Below, piece by piece: positions 37,339 to 47,130 of a stretch of DNA of 64,000 nt. Position 1 is the first letter of the stretch. Each line of letters begins with the position of its first letter. Source of the DNA: Paenibacillus turicensis (GTDB taxonomy: Bacteria; Bacillota; Bacilli; Paenibacillales; Paenibacillaceae). The stretch is from contig NZ_JAGGKG010000006.1 in the NCBI RefSeq assembly GCF_017873435.1, positions 124,001 through 188,000 on the forward strand. Direction: 5' to 3'. Below the pieces are notes generated by a model, which made no database searches, was not told where the DNA came from, and saw only the letters and a list, made by a program, of their open reading frames with translations. The position numbers and the translations under genes are program-made.

Positions 37339-38844
37339 TTACTGATTAAAGCTTAAGTGATATGGATGTGTAATTGTAATTGTATTTGTACCTACAGGGG
37401 CATAATCATAATAATAATTGAATGAAACAATATCGATTAGCTTCCCTGTTGCTGGATCAATGAGAACAGTGACGTTATTGAAAGTCTCCCATAGTGTATT
37501 CATGGAATATGCGCCCGTTCCTGTGACATAAATTCGGTAAAAATTAGAGTCAGATAAATAGGTCAACATTAAGGCAGGTTGATTTTTAACGTTCATCGCT
37601 GGTCTAGTAGAATTATGATAAAATACCGCTTTAGGTTCATAGGGGGAATAATCCTGGAGAGCAATATAATTAGCATCGGTATCAATAGAAATGTTATATG
37701 ACTGGTAACCAGCACTATTCGTATAGGTTTCATAAAGTGAATAGCTAATATCGATTGGATGACCATTTATATAGTTGATTGTCCCTTCTTTATCTGTCTC
37801 ATAAATAATCCCGGCTTCTTCACTAGTGCCGATCCGTGTTACCCGATTATCGTTTGAGATCAACCCTATTTTTTTGAACAAAATAGAATAGGTGCTGGTA
37901 GAAGAATACGTTCCATTTTGAGATAAAACTGCAAAATAATACGTTCCTGGCATCATTCTATACGTATTGGCTTTTCCAGGTACAGCATAAATTGCAGCAT
38001 TGCTTCCTGATTTTTGAGCATATAATAACGAATAATTATTTGAAGATGTGATGGAGGATTGAACCATCGTTGCCTCGGTTAAGGTAACTTTATAGTAGTC
38101 AATATCATTAGGATTATCGATGACACCACTGCTACTTGAATTGAGAGTAACAGGAGTAGCTGTAGCTACCGTATCATTAATTTCGTTTGCAACATCCTTA
38201 GTGCTCTCATAATAAGCAAAGGCAAAGTTTCCTGATCCCTCATAACCCCCAATAGCGAAGAAATAGATTCCTGCATTCAGCACATTATTAAAGTATTCGG
38301 GTGTACCTAAACCACTAGTAGCACTTCCTCCTATTAACTCAAGCTGATAGGTTTCTTCATTTAAGGAATATAAATATAAATCCGCATCTAATGCCTCCAC
38401 CATTTGCAAAAGAATCGTCACTTTACTCTTTTCAGCAAGACTAAATGCATACCATCTTAATTCACCTGTCTGTGTAATTTGTGCTTGGGTAACCGTATCA
38501 TTTGTAACAAGGTAGGCACTGTTAGGGTCAGTATTATCTGAAGTGGTGTTTAATCGTTGTGTATTCATCTTATTTTTTAATTGATAGGTTTCATCAATGT
38601 TTTTTCTAGTTAACACGTTTGCTTCTTTACTTGATACCTCTGTAGCTTGAAGCTCTTCTGAAGGAAGCTCTACAAAATTTAGGTCTGGCTGCACTGTGGA
38701 TAAATCTATCACTTTCCCTGTGGCTTCTGTATTTGCTGTGGGCTCAATATTTGGTGTAGAATCCGCTTGTACTATGCCTCCATTAGAAATTGTAAGGACA
38801 AGCATAGAAAATAAAATTACAGATATTAATTTTTTCTTCAACAT
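37339..38844 (-). CDS. Secreted protein with PPC-like domains
   Basis: About 501 residues with a Sec signal peptide (MLKKKLISVILFSMLVL..., cut near VQA-DS). After a Thr/Glu-rich linker come two beta-sandwich regions resembling bacterial pre-peptidase C-terminal domains: GELRWYAFSLAEKSKVTILLQ..DADLYLYSL..YFNNVLNAGIYFFAIGGYEGSG, and DIDYYKVTLTEATMVQ..GTYYFAVLSQNGTY. The C-terminal ~150 residues are Tyr-rich and not recognised. No protease domain is present, so it may be a binding or matrix protein. ATG 38844 follows GAGGGAG closely; an upstream frame start at 38865 lacks a site. Confidence 0.75.
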   Translation of the reverse strand: MLKKKLISVILFSMLVLTISNGGIVQADSTPNIEPTANTEATGKVIDLSTVQPDLNFVELPSEELQATEVSSKEANVLTRKNIDETYQLKNKMNTQRLNTTSDNTDPNSAYLVTNDTVTQAQITQTGELRWYAFSLAEKSKVTILLQMVEALDADLYLYSLNEETYQLELIGGSATSGLGTPEYFNNVLNAGIYFFAIGGYEGSGNFAFAYYESTKDVANEINDTVATATPVTLNSSSSGVIDNPNDIDYYKVTLTEATMVQSSITSSNNYSLLYAQKSGSNAAIYAVPGKANTYRMMPGTYYFAVLSQNGTYSSTSTYSILFKKIGLISNDNRVTRIGTSEEAGIIYETDKEGTINYINGHPIDISYSLYETYTNSAGYQSYNISIDTDANYIALQDYSPYEPKAVFYHNSTRPAMNVKNQPALMLTYLSDSNFYRIYVTGTGAYSMNTLWETFNNVTVLIDPATGKLIDIVSFNYYYDYAPVGTNTITITHPYHLSFNQ

Positions 38845-39025
38845 AACTCCCTCACCTTCATTCATTTTTATTTAAGCTTCCTGTATAACTTTCCTAATCC
38901 TCCCTTCTAATTCAGCATAACCCCCGATTATTTGGGATATAGTAATATATTTGCATATTATTCTAATATTTTCTATTCTTTTTTTTAAAATTTAATATAT
39001 TTATTATAAAAAGCACAAAAAAATA

Positions 39026-39044
39026 CCCTTAGTTTTCCTAAGGG
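39026..39044 (-). terminator. Terminator after methyltransferase gene
   Basis: CCCTTAG/CTAAGGG with a 5-nt loop; T run follows on the minus strand. Confidence 0.9.
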
Positions 39045-39094
39045 CACTCAATTGACTAGCTAATGCTTATACGGATATTTACCATCTCTATTAT

Positions 39095-39844
39095 TTAATT
39101 TGAACCCACCATGATCATCCGCTTTGAATGATTCGCATCATAGATCTCACCGTTATAGCCACCATAAATAGTTTCTAAGGTTAAACCTGCTTTCGATAAA
39201 AGCGATTGAAAGTCTTCACTAGTGTACAAGCGGATACGCTCAAGATAATGTCGCTCAGGCTGCGTACTATGCAAGCCCTCATAATTAATATCTGTAATTG
39301 TAATATGTTTTTTGACATAACCATGCTCAATGCTACGCTTCTCTTGGATCAGCTGTCCTTCATCCACACGCTGCGATTCTGGAACCAGATTAGCCATTGT
39401 GTATGCTGGGTTTAAAAAATCGATAATAAACTTTCCACCTGGGACAAGAAGTCTTTTTATTTCTTGAAGCACCTGTAAATGCTCCTCATCTCTCTCAAAA
39501 TAACCAAAGGAGGAAAACAAATTGACAATGGCATCAAATTGCCCTGTGATTGGCAAACTCCGCATATCTGCTTTAATAAATTTTATCTGTTGCTCTGTAT
39601 CATTTTTTTGTGCTTCCCGTAGCAAAACCTTAGATAAATCAACACCAGTTACCTCATAACCTGCTTCAGCTAGTGCTAACGAATGTCTGCCCATCCCACA
39701 GCACAAATCTAGTACTGTTGCTCCCTTCTCTAAGTTTAACCATGAGATCATTTTATGTACTTCCTGCTTAGCTCCTTGCATATCCCGATGTTTATATACT
39801 AATAAGTAGTCTTCACCAAAGCTTCGTTCAAACCATTCAGACAT
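39095..39844 (-). CDS. Class I SAM-dependent methyltransferase
   Basis: 249 residues: SAM motif I VLDLCCGMGRHSLALAEAG (about 43-61), acidic ribose ligand in VTGVDLS, KADMRSLP, IVNLFSSFGYF and the post-II region RLLVPGGKFIIDFLNP. The C-terminal third (ERIRLYTSEDFQSLLSKAGL) fits small-molecule methyltransferases (methyltransferase 25 type). Substrate unknown. GGAGG is 7 nt from the ATG. Single-gene unit. Confidence 0.88.
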   Translation of the reverse strand: MSEWFERSFGEDYLLVYKHRDMQGAKQEVHKMISWLNLEKGATVLDLCCGMGRHSLALAEAGYEVTGVDLSKVLLREAQKNDTEQQIKFIKADMRSLPITGQFDAIVNLFSSFGYFERDEEHLQVLQEIKRLLVPGGKFIIDFLNPAYTMANLVPESQRVDEGQLIQEKRSIEHGYVKKHITITDINYEGLHSTQPERHYLERIRLYTSEDFQSLLSKAGLTLETIYGGYNGEIYDANHSKRMIMVGSN

Positions 39845-40023
39845 AACTATACCTCCATAAAATTAAATCCTATATCCCTATCATTCCAACTACATATCCC
39901 TACATTCCAACTAATATTTAAATTGAATTTGTCTATGTAGCATAACAGTTGCGTGGGTATCTTAAGCGGATTGAGATCACATAAAAAATTCATCTATGTA
40001 TATTGTAACGCTTGTATATATAA

Positions 40024-40061
40024 AAACAACGGAAGAAACCTATAGCTTCTTCCGTTTGTTT
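40024..40061 (-). terminator. Terminator after PrsA-like gene
   Basis: AAACAACGGAAGAA pairs with TTCTTCCGTTTGTTT around an 8-10 nt loop, with T/A runs on both sides. Confidence 0.88.
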
Positions 40062-40073
40062 ATGATCAAACTA

Positions 40074-41195
40074 TTATTTTTTGTTTGTATTTGTTGCTGC
40101 GCTTTCTGATGTATCTTTCTTTTCAGGATACAGTTTATTTTCAACCTTCATTTTAACCTTTAAATCGTCTAACCAAGCTGCTTGCTTTTCGCTAACCTTT
40201 TGTCCGATAAGGGTTCTCTTGATTTCATCCTTTTTCTCATCAAGCGTTGCTGTGTGAGCTTCCTTGCGATCAGTCAACTTAATGACAACATAACCCTGTT
40301 CTGTTTTAACTGGTGCGCTCACTTCATCTTTAGCAAGTTTAAAGGCTGCATCGGCAATTGCCTCTTCCTTTTGACCTTTAGCATAAAAGTCAGTGTCGCC
40401 ACCTTTTTCTTTTGTTACTGTATCCAGTGATTTTGCCTTCGCTAACTCCGCAAAGTCTTTACCACCCTCTAGCTCTTTAATAATTGCTTTTGCTTCATCT
40501 TCTGTTTTCACTAAAATCTCGGAAGTACGAACTTGCTCTGGTGTATTAAATTGTTCTTTATATTGTTCAAATGTGTCACTAACTTCTTTGTCAGTTACCT
40601 CTGGATTAATCAGCTTCGTTACCTTCAGATTAACCATTAGGTTTTCTTTCAAGTTATCCATCGTCATGCCATATTGCTGTAAAGCTTGATCCAGATTTTC
40701 CTGTGATCCATATTGCTCTACCATTTCTTTAATTTTTTCATCAATATCAGCTTCAGTTACAGTCACTTTTTGTTGTTTAGCAGCTTGATCGACCATTTTT
40801 TGGTTAATCAAGTTGTTTAATGCCGCTTCCCCACCAGTCTTGAGCAACTCATCATATAGCATGTCCTTCGTAATTTCAACACCGTCTACAGTTGCCACTG
40901 CTTCATTGCTACTTTTAGCAAAAGGAGATTTAAATAATGCGACAACAAGCAAAACAGCCAAAACTAAGGAGATAATTGGCCATACTTTATTATTTGGTTT
41001 TGATCCTTCCCCAGATGTATTGGAATGAAGAGGTTCCGAGGCTTGTCTCTCCATAACATTTTTTACGTCTTGTGTATTCTCCTGATCAACTACTTCATGT
41101 TCAGTTACAGTTGGTTGCTCCTCTTGCACTTTACCCTCTTCGTGATTATCTAATTCATTCGTTGCTTCAAGCTCTTTTTTTTCTTTCTCATCCAT
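40074..41195 (-). CDS. Membrane-anchored PrsA-like parvulin foldase
   Basis: 373 residues. Instead of the usual lipoprotein signal there is a ~70-residue acidic cytoplasmic tail and one transmembrane helix (VWPIISLVLAVLLVVALF, 71-88). Outside are a SurA/PrsA-type N-lobe (VDGVEITKDMLYDELL...) and a parvulin PPIase domain (about 222-310: VRTSEILVKTEDEAKAI, FAELAKAKSLDT, GGDTDFYAKGQ). It likely assists folding of exported proteins (inference). GGGAG is 13 nt before the ATG, rather far. Not the canonical prsA. Confidence 0.88.
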   Translation of the reverse strand: MDEKEKKELEATNELDNHEEGKVQEEQPTVTEHEVVDQENTQDVKNVMERQASEPLHSNTSGEGSKPNNKVWPIISLVLAVLLVVALFKSPFAKSSNEAVATVDGVEITKDMLYDELLKTGGEAALNNLINQKMVDQAAKQQKVTVTEADIDEKIKEMVEQYGSQENLDQALQQYGMTMDNLKENLMVNLKVTKLINPEVTDKEVSDTFEQYKEQFNTPEQVRTSEILVKTEDEAKAIIKELEGGKDFAELAKAKSLDTVTKEKGGDTDFYAKGQKEEAIADAAFKLAKDEVSAPVKTEQGYVVIKLTDRKEAHTATLDEKKDEIKRTLIGQKVSEKQAAWLDDLKVKMKVENKLYPEKKDTSESAATNTNKK

Positions 41196-41468
41196 AGCTT
41201 AAACAAGACTCCCTTCGATTAAATAAACTTTAATTATTATTCTAATATGACTTTACCAGATTCTCACTAATTTAACCTTAAAGCAACATAAAAAAAATAA
41301 ATATTTTTTAAGCTTCCCTTAACAAAAGCACGATTTTCAAATTTGCCCAAAAAGGTGTACACTAAAGTATAACAAAATTTTTAAAGGCTCAGACTAGAAA
41401 AGCTCGCTCATAGCAACAATTTGAATGCTAACTAGCGAGTTGATGAGAATGTTTTAGGAGGATATAAA

Positions 41469-42833
41469 ATGAAAAATTATGAAGCTTATTTTAGTGAACA
41501 TCGTGAGGAGCACATCGAGCAATTAAAGGATTGGCTTAGAATTCCGAGTGTCTCCGCACTTTCAGAGCATAAGCAAGATATGCAGCAAGCGGCAGGGTGG
41601 GCGGTAGAGGCCTTAAAGACAGCAGGACTCGAAAATGTAAAGCTACATACAACCAACGGAAATCCTGTTATTTATGCAGATTATTTGCATAGCCCTAACG
41701 CACCAACCTTGTTAATTTACGGTCATTATGACGTACAGCCTGTTGATCCTTTAAATCTGTGGGATTCCCCCCCATTTGAGCCCGAAATTCGTGGAGACAA
41801 AATTTATGCGCGTGGCGCAACAGATGACAAAGGGCAAGTTTTCCTACACATCAAAGCGATTGAAGCAATATTGAAAACAGAACAAAAGCTACCTGTGAAC
41901 ATTAAGTTTTGTATTGAAGGGGAGGAAGAGGTGGGAAGTCCAAACTTACCTATTTTTATTGAATCTAACCTTGATCTTCTTCAATGCGATTATGTATTAG
42001 TTTCTGATACCTCACTACTTGAAAAAGGAAAACCTGCGATTTGTACAGGACTACGTGGTCTTTGCTCGATGGAAGTCAAAGTGACCACTGCAAATACAGA
42101 TCTACACTCCGGTTCCTTTGGTGGTGGTGTTCCGAACGCACTTCATGCGATGGTTTCGTTGTTGTCTTCCTTCCATGATGAGCAAGGCAAAGTCACGGTA
42201 GAGGGCTTTTATGAAGGAACACCTGAAATGACGCCTGAGCTTAGAGCGGAGTTCGCTAAATTACAGCATGACGATGATAAACTGGCGCAAAGCTTAGAAT
42301 TAAGCTCCTTATTTGGAGAAGAAGAATTTACCTTTGTAGAAAGAATTGGTGCTCGTCCTACCCTTGAGTTAAATGGTGTTTATGGGGGCTTCCAAGGAGA
42401 GGGTAGTAAAACCGTCATCCCTAGAGAGGCAAACGCAAAAATTACTTGCCGCTTAGTTGGAAAACAAGACCCTCAGGATATTCTTAACAAAATTGAGCGT
42501 CATGTAAATCAACATATTCAAAAAGGTGCTAAGGTAGAGTTTACACCTCTTGAACGCGCGTTTGCATTTACGATGGACCCATCCTTGCCAATTTTACAGC
42601 AAGCGGCTGATTCCTTTGAAGCGGTGTATGGCACTCGAGCTGTTTTCACTAGAGATGGTGGTTCCTTGCCAATCATTGAATCGATGTCCAGAATTTTATC
42701 TGCGCCTGCTGTATTAATGGGCTTTGGTTTACCAGATGAAAATCTACATGCACCTAACGAGCATTTTAATCTTGAAAACTTTGATAAAGGTTTGCTTACC
42801 ATTACTCACTTCTTGAAGTCGCTTGAGGCATAG
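41469..42833 (+). CDS. M20-family dipeptidase
   Basis: 454 residues. Zinc ligands in GHYDVQP (His86, Asp88), ATDDKG (Asp119/120) and GEEEVGS (Glu152-154), plus LHSGSFGGGVPNALHA in the dimerisation lid and HAPNEHF at the C-terminus. Resembles the carnosinase/PepV-like M20 dipeptidases that split dipeptides in the cytosol (known family). TAGGAGG precedes the ATG. It stands alone; upstream 41404-41439 forms a small hairpin CTCGCT/AGCGAG of unknown role. Confidence 0.93.
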   Translation: MKNYEAYFSEHREEHIEQLKDWLRIPSVSALSEHKQDMQQAAGWAVEALKTAGLENVKLHTTNGNPVIYADYLHSPNAPTLLIYGHYDVQPVDPLNLWDSPPFEPEIRGDKIYARGATDDKGQVFLHIKAIEAILKTEQKLPVNIKFCIEGEEEVGSPNLPIFIESNLDLLQCDYVLVSDTSLLEKGKPAICTGLRGLCSMEVKVTTANTDLHSGSFGGGVPNALHAMVSLLSSFHDEQGKVTVEGFYEGTPEMTPELRAEFAKLQHDDDKLAQSLELSSLFGEEEFTFVERIGARPTLELNGVYGGFQGEGSKTVIPREANAKITCRLVGKQDPQDILNKIERHVNQHIQKGAKVEFTPLERAFAFTMDPSLPILQQAADSFEAVYGTRAVFTRDGGSLPIIESMSRILSAPAVLMGFGLPDENLHAPNEHFNLENFDKGLLTITHFLKSLEA

Positions 42834-42860
42834 TAGGTTAGCTTACTAAGCAGAAAAAAA

Positions 42861-42888
42861 GCTGTCACTCCTCAAAGGGGAAGACAGC
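42861..42888. terminator. Bidirectional terminator between M20 and fructose operon
   Basis: GCTGTC/GACAGC with an inner CTCC/GGGG; A run before and T run after the stem. Confidence 0.88.
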
Positions 42889-42922
42889 TTTTTTTGGCAC
42901 AAAATTTTAAAGTCTTAAAATC

Positions 42923-43375
42923 TTAAAGTGTCTTTAAAACTTCATGCACCTGCTCTAAACTTTGTGCAGCTAGCAAGCTATTGCGGAAATCCTCATGAAT
43001 AAGCTTACGGGATAAGGAAACTAAGATTTGTAAATGTTCATTTCCTACGTTTGCTTCTGGTACAGCAATCATAAATACAATGTTAACAGGTTCCCCATCT
43101 AACGATTGCCAGTCAGATGGATTTGCCAATTTAGCATATGCGATGCCTGCTTTTACTACACCTGCTGATTTACCATGCGGAATCGCTACACCAAAACCTA
43201 CACCAGTAGAGCCAGACTCTTCACGTGTTAAAACAGCTTGAACGTAAGCATCCACATCTGTTACTACACCCGCGTCAGCCAATCCTTTAGCCATTGCTTT
43301 AATGATTTCAGTTTTATCACTAACCTCTAATGGAATAAATACTGCTTTATTATCTAGCAACTCATGTACATTCAT
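42923..43375 (-). CDS. PTS fructose-type EIIA component
   Basis: 150 residues of the EIIA-Fru/Mtl fold: active-site His67 in GVAIPHGK accepts phosphate from HPr and passes it to EIIB (known). Last gene of the fruR-fruK-EIIBC-EIIA operon, 20 bp after EIIBC. In B. subtilis these domains are fused in FruA; here EIIA is separate. Confidence 0.93.
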   Translation of the reverse strand: MNVHELLDNKAVFIPLEVSDKTEIIKAMAKGLADAGVVTDVDAYVQAVLTREESGSTGVGFGVAIPHGKSAGVVKAGIAYAKLANPSDWQSLDGEPVNIVFMIAVPEANVGNEHLQILVSLSRKLIHEDFRNSLLAAQSLEQVHEVLKTL

Positions 43376-43395
43376 TTATAGTCATCTCCTAAATA

Positions 43396-44790
43396 TTATT
43401 TACTTGCTACTGGACGCTTGAGCAAATTAAGCACTAATGCGGTAACGATCGTACCAATGACAATCGCTAATGAATACATCAATACATTTCCGACTGCATT
43501 TGGAATTAGCATTGCAAAAATACCGCCATGTGGTGCAAGCAATGTAGCATCAAACGCCATAGATAACGCACCTGTTATTGCTGAGCCTGTAACTAGAGCT
43601 GGAATAACGCGGATTGGGTCAGCCGCACCAAATGGAATTGCGCCTTCTGTAATAAAGGATAAGCCTAATACAGCGGCAACCTTACCTGCTTCACGTTCTT
43701 CTTTGTTAAAGTTTTTAGGTCTAAGCACAGTTGCAAGCCAAATGCCAAGTGGTGGAGTCATTCCTGCTGCCATTACAGCTGCCATCGGACCATACACACT
43801 GCTTGCAAGCAAACCAACACTAAAGGTGTATGCTACCTTGTTGAAAGGTCCACCCATATCTAATGCCATCATTCCACCTAAAATTGCTCCTAATATAACA
43901 GCATTTACTGAACCGATATTTTCTAACCATGCTGCAAGACTTGTCATAATCCAGTTAAGTGGACCACCTAAAATGTAAAGCATAATTAAACCTGTTGCTA
44001 ACACAGATAACAAAGGTACTACTAGAATCGGCTTCAGGCCAGCAAAGGATTTCGGTAATTTCAAATAGTCAATAAGGAATTTAGCGATGTAACCTGCTAA
44101 GAAACCAGCAAGAATCCCACCAAGGAAACCACCATTTACTGACTCGGAGATCGCTAAAGCACCACCAACAAGACCTGGTGCAAGACCGGGTTTACCTGCA
44201 ATGGAGAAGGCAATAAAGCCAGCTAAAATTGGAATCATTAAGCCCATAGCAGCCTTACCAATCGTTAATAAGGTAGCACCAAACGAGCCATCCACCGGTT
44301 TTAGTCCAAAAATAAAGGAGAAAGCAATAATCAATCCACCTGCTACAACTAGAGGTAGCATATTAGAGACACCGTTCATTAAGTGCTTGTAAGCACCTTT
44401 CTTTTCTTTTGTACCTGCCATAGCAGCAATATCATCTTGCGAAGAAGCTGCTGCGGATGAAGCTGCTGCGGATGAAGCTGTCGTTGCCTCTTTTGCCAAC
44501 GCTTGTTCAATTAAATCTCCCGCAATTTTAATCCCTTGCGCTACAGGAACTTTAACAACAGGTTTACCAGCAAAACGAGACTCATCAATATCTGTGTCTG
44601 CGGCGATAATTATCGCATGTGCTTCAGCAATTTCTTCAGGAGTAAGTGCATTTTCAATCCCAATTGCCCCTCTTGTTTCAACCTTTAGTGGAACATTTTT
44701 GTCCTGTGCCGCTTTTTGTAATGATTCAGCAGCCATATACGTATGTGCAATACCCGTTGGACAAGCCGTTACCGCTAATAATTTTTTCAT
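43396..44790 (-). CDS. fruA: PTS fructose transporter EIIBC
   Basis: 464 residues: EIIB domain with phospho-Cys10 (ACPTGIAHTYMAAE), an Ala/Ser linker (SSAAASSAAASS, encoded by a perfect 15-bp tandem repeat), then a ~330-residue EIIC membrane domain with about 8-10 helices and the GITEGAIPF-like motif (FITEGAIPFGAADP). Imports fructose as fructose-1-phosphate (known). ATG 44790 follows GGGGGAG at a good distance; a start at 44814 is upstream of the site. Confidence 0.94.
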   Translation of the reverse strand: MKKLLAVTACPTGIAHTYMAAESLQKAAQDKNVPLKVETRGAIGIENALTPEEIAEAHAIIIAADTDIDESRFAGKPVVKVPVAQGIKIAGDLIEQALAKEATTASSAAASSAAASSQDDIAAMAGTKEKKGAYKHLMNGVSNMLPLVVAGGLIIAFSFIFGLKPVDGSFGATLLTIGKAAMGLMIPILAGFIAFSIAGKPGLAPGLVGGALAISESVNGGFLGGILAGFLAGYIAKFLIDYLKLPKSFAGLKPILVVPLLSVLATGLIMLYILGGPLNWIMTSLAAWLENIGSVNAVILGAILGGMMALDMGGPFNKVAYTFSVGLLASSVYGPMAAVMAAGMTPPLGIWLATVLRPKNFNKEEREAGKVAAVLGLSFITEGAIPFGAADPIRVIPALVTGSAITGALSMAFDATLLAPHGGIFAMLIPNAVGNVLMYSLAIVIGTIVTALVLNLLKRPVASK

Positions 44791-44823
44791 ATTATTCTCC
44801 CCCACCTTTGACAAGGTTTATTG

Positions 44824-45768
44824 TTAAGACAATCGTGTAATTCCAACCTGCTCTAATTTTTGTTCAACCTCTTGTACCGTAGCGACATCCGTTCCTGATT
44901 TAGAAGCAGTCACGGTTCCTGCCGCACATGCATAGCGAGCCATCTCCTCGAAGCTACGTTCATGAACTAAGCTTGAAGCAATCGCTGCAACCATCGAGTC
45001 GCCTGCACCTACTGTACTTTTAGGTTCAATTGGAAAAGGAGTAACCCGCAACGTTTCAGTCTTATTAACAAAAATCGATCCGTCTTTTCCCATAGACACA
45101 ATAACTGCATCTAATTTATAGGTATCGATGAGCTCTTGACAGGCATTTACAATTTCAGAATCTGTAGGAAGCTGTCTATTTAACAAGCCTTCTAGCTCAT
45201 GAATATTAGGCTTGATTACAGTGGGATGAGCTTTTAAGCCATGTAAAAATGACTCTCCCTCCGCATCCAAAATACTCAGCACACCTTGCGCATGCGCCAT
45301 TTGGAGTAATTGCTCATAAATATCAACCGATAACCCTGGCGATAAGCTCCCTGCTAAGACAAGTACTGCGGCATCTTGTAGCAATTGATCAAAAAGCTCA
45401 TAAAATGCCTTAAGTTCTGATGACTGAACTTCACCACCAGCCTCATTAACCTCTGTCGTTTCCTTTGTAGATTGATCTACAATTTTTAAGTTAGTGCGAG
45501 TTTCCTGATGAATGGTAACAAAGGAATTTTTAATATGAAGCGTTTCCATTTCATGTAACAGCACTGCGCCAGTATGCCCACCTACAAATCCCGTGGTAAC
45601 GACCTCTTCACCAAAGCTTTGTAGCACCTTAGCCACGTTAATTCCTTTACCGCCAGCATCTACTCTTACATCAGCTACGCGATTAAGTCCACCTACAACC
45701 ATCTTGTTAACATTTACTGTTTTATCCAAAGCGGGATTCAGCGTGACTGTGATGATGGTTTTCTTCAT
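44824..45768 (-). CDS. fruK: 1-phosphofructokinase FruK
   Basis: 314 residues, PfkB/ribokinase family: TLNPALDKTVNV, GGKGINVAKVL, and the C-terminal GAGDSMVA with the catalytic Asp. Converts fructose-1-phosphate to fructose-1,6-bisphosphate (known). Sits between fruR and the PTS gene, 14 bp after fruR, with a GGGAGGAG site. Confidence 0.96.
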   Translation of the reverse strand: MKKTIITVTLNPALDKTVNVNKMVVGGLNRVADVRVDAGGKGINVAKVLQSFGEEVVTTGFVGGHTGAVLLHEMETLHIKNSFVTIHQETRTNLKIVDQSTKETTEVNEAGGEVQSSELKAFYELFDQLLQDAAVLVLAGSLSPGLSVDIYEQLLQMAHAQGVLSILDAEGESFLHGLKAHPTVIKPNIHELEGLLNRQLPTDSEIVNACQELIDTYKLDAVIVSMGKDGSIFVNKTETLRVTPFPIEPKSTVGAGDSMVAAIASSLVHERSFEEMARYACAAGTVTASKSGTDVATVQEVEQKLEQVGITRLS

Positions 45769-45782
45769 CCTTCTGCTCCTCC

Positions 45783-46550
45783 CTACACAATCGTGAGTTT
45801 AACATGTTGTTTTTTTATTTTTTCGGCTACGGTGACATCTAATTGTCCATCGATGATGCAATGATCAATTTCATTTAAATCTGCCACTTTAGCATAAGTA
45901 ACCTTCCCAACCTTGCTATGATCACATAATAAAATGACTTCCTTAGCAATTTGCAACATTTTACGCTTGGTAGCCGCTTCAATTAAGTTAGGTGTTGTAA
46001 TCCCATGCTTTAAATCTAAGCCGTTTGTAGCAATAAAGGCTTTATCTACTGTAATCATTTCCATACAACGTTCCGCCATCGGTCCAACAAATGCAAGGGT
46101 CTCCGCACGCATAATTCCACCTACCATCGATACCTCAAGGTGACGAGCATCCCTTAGCTCATTTAACACAATGATTGAATTTGTAATGACTGTGACTCTT
46201 AATTGTGCTTTACGCAATTCCTTTGCAAGCTGTAATGTCGTTGTTCCGGAATCTAAAAAAATTGAGTCACCTTCATGAATTAACTCAAATGCAGCAGCTC
46301 CAATTTTCTCTTTTTCTTGTTTAAACTGATCTTCCTTCTCAAGGACATTAGGCTCAAAATTAACACTTTCCAAGCAAACAGCCCCACCATGCGTACGCTT
46401 CAGTAATCTTGCATCCTCTAATTCCTTCAAATCACGCCTGATCGTTGATTCTGAAACATCAAACAACGTGCTAAGCTCTTGAACGGATGCGCGCCCATTT
46501 TGCTGCAAGTGCTGGACAAGCTTACTTTTTCTTTCTTCCTCAAATAACAT
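45783..46550 (-). CDS. fruR: DeoR-family fructose operon repressor FruR
   Basis: About 255 residues: N-terminal HTH (RASVQELSTLFDVSESTIRRDLKEL), then the DeoR sensor domain with DSGTTTLQLAKEL and NGLDLKHGITTPN, which binds a sugar phosphate, presumably fructose-1-phosphate. ATG 46550 is chosen (GGTGG upstream); an ATG at 46562 has no site. First gene of the operon, preceded by two matching operator-like repeats. Confidence 0.94.
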   Translation of the reverse strand: MLFEEERKSKLVQHLQQNGRASVQELSTLFDVSESTIRRDLKELEDARLLKRTHGGAVCLESVNFEPNVLEKEDQFKQEKEKIGAAAFELIHEGDSIFLDSGTTTLQLAKELRKAQLRVTVITNSIIVLNELRDARHLEVSMVGGIMRAETLAFVGPMAERCMEMITVDKAFIATNGLDLKHGITTPNLIEAATKRKMLQIAKEVILLCDHSKVGKVTYAKVADLNEIDHCIIDGQLDVTVAEKIKKQHVKLTIV

Positions 46551-46572
46551 CGCTACCACCATCCTAAACAGC

Positions 46573-46644
46573 TATAATGATCATTTGTGATCGTTTTATT
46601 TATTTTTAATGACTGTTTATGAGTTATTATGATCATTTATAATT
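46573..46644 (-). promoter_or_regulatory. Candidate FruR operator repeats
   Basis: TATAATGATCATTTGTGATC (46573-46592) and TATTATGATCATTTATAATT (46625-46644) share TATNATGATCATTT, 52 bp apart (about five helical turns), both centred on the palindrome TGATCA. A weaker third copy ATGACTGTTTATGA lies between. Spacing suggests cooperative binding by FruR. Confidence 0.65.
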
Positions 46645-46728
46645 ATATGCGCGAATTTACAACCTGTAAATAGTTTTCTCTGCTCCCTTTGAATTATTAA
46701 CGAATTTTTAATTTAGGATCTATTTAAT

Positions 46729-46908
46729 AATCAGCACTTGACTGCAATGGGAGGCTGGTAGCTACGATCCAGAGCGTTCTTGCGATTGTTGTTAAAATCA
46801 TATTTTTTTTTATTAAAGTTAATTTATGGATAGAAGATGATTTTAAGAGACAATCTTCAGAATCGCTCTGTCTCTTCGCTAGTTGGGGTTAGCTGTCAAG
46901 CACTGATT
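46729..46908. repeat. Long imperfect palindrome, family member 4
   Basis: Outer arms AATCAGCACTTGAC (46729-46742)/GTCAAGCACTGATT (46895-46908). Internal GGTAGCTACGATCCAGAG and GATTTTAAGAGACAA...CTCTGTCTCTTCGCTA match the member at 7333-7511 in reverse orientation with few differences. The conserved flank TTCAAGATTGAGCTAT continues to 46922. Confidence 0.88.
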
Positions 46909-47130
46909 TCAAGATTGAGCTATAAATTTAATTGTAAAAAATGCATCAAAACGTCTTGATCAACCTTTAATTAAGCAAGAAATAGTAAAAAAAACCTTTT
47001 GCTTTCCCCTCCACTACGAAGGTTAAAACAAAAGGATTTGTAATTTAAGTAATGACTATTTTCGAAATTATTGTAACTATGTGTATCGAGCAATCCATCT
47101 ACAGGTAAGGTGGTTTGCTCTCCATCAGAT

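Noticed and set aside
43418-43978. 186-codon plus-strand ORF opposite the EIIC gene
   Set aside because: Antisense shadow of a strongly supported membrane transporter; no start signal.
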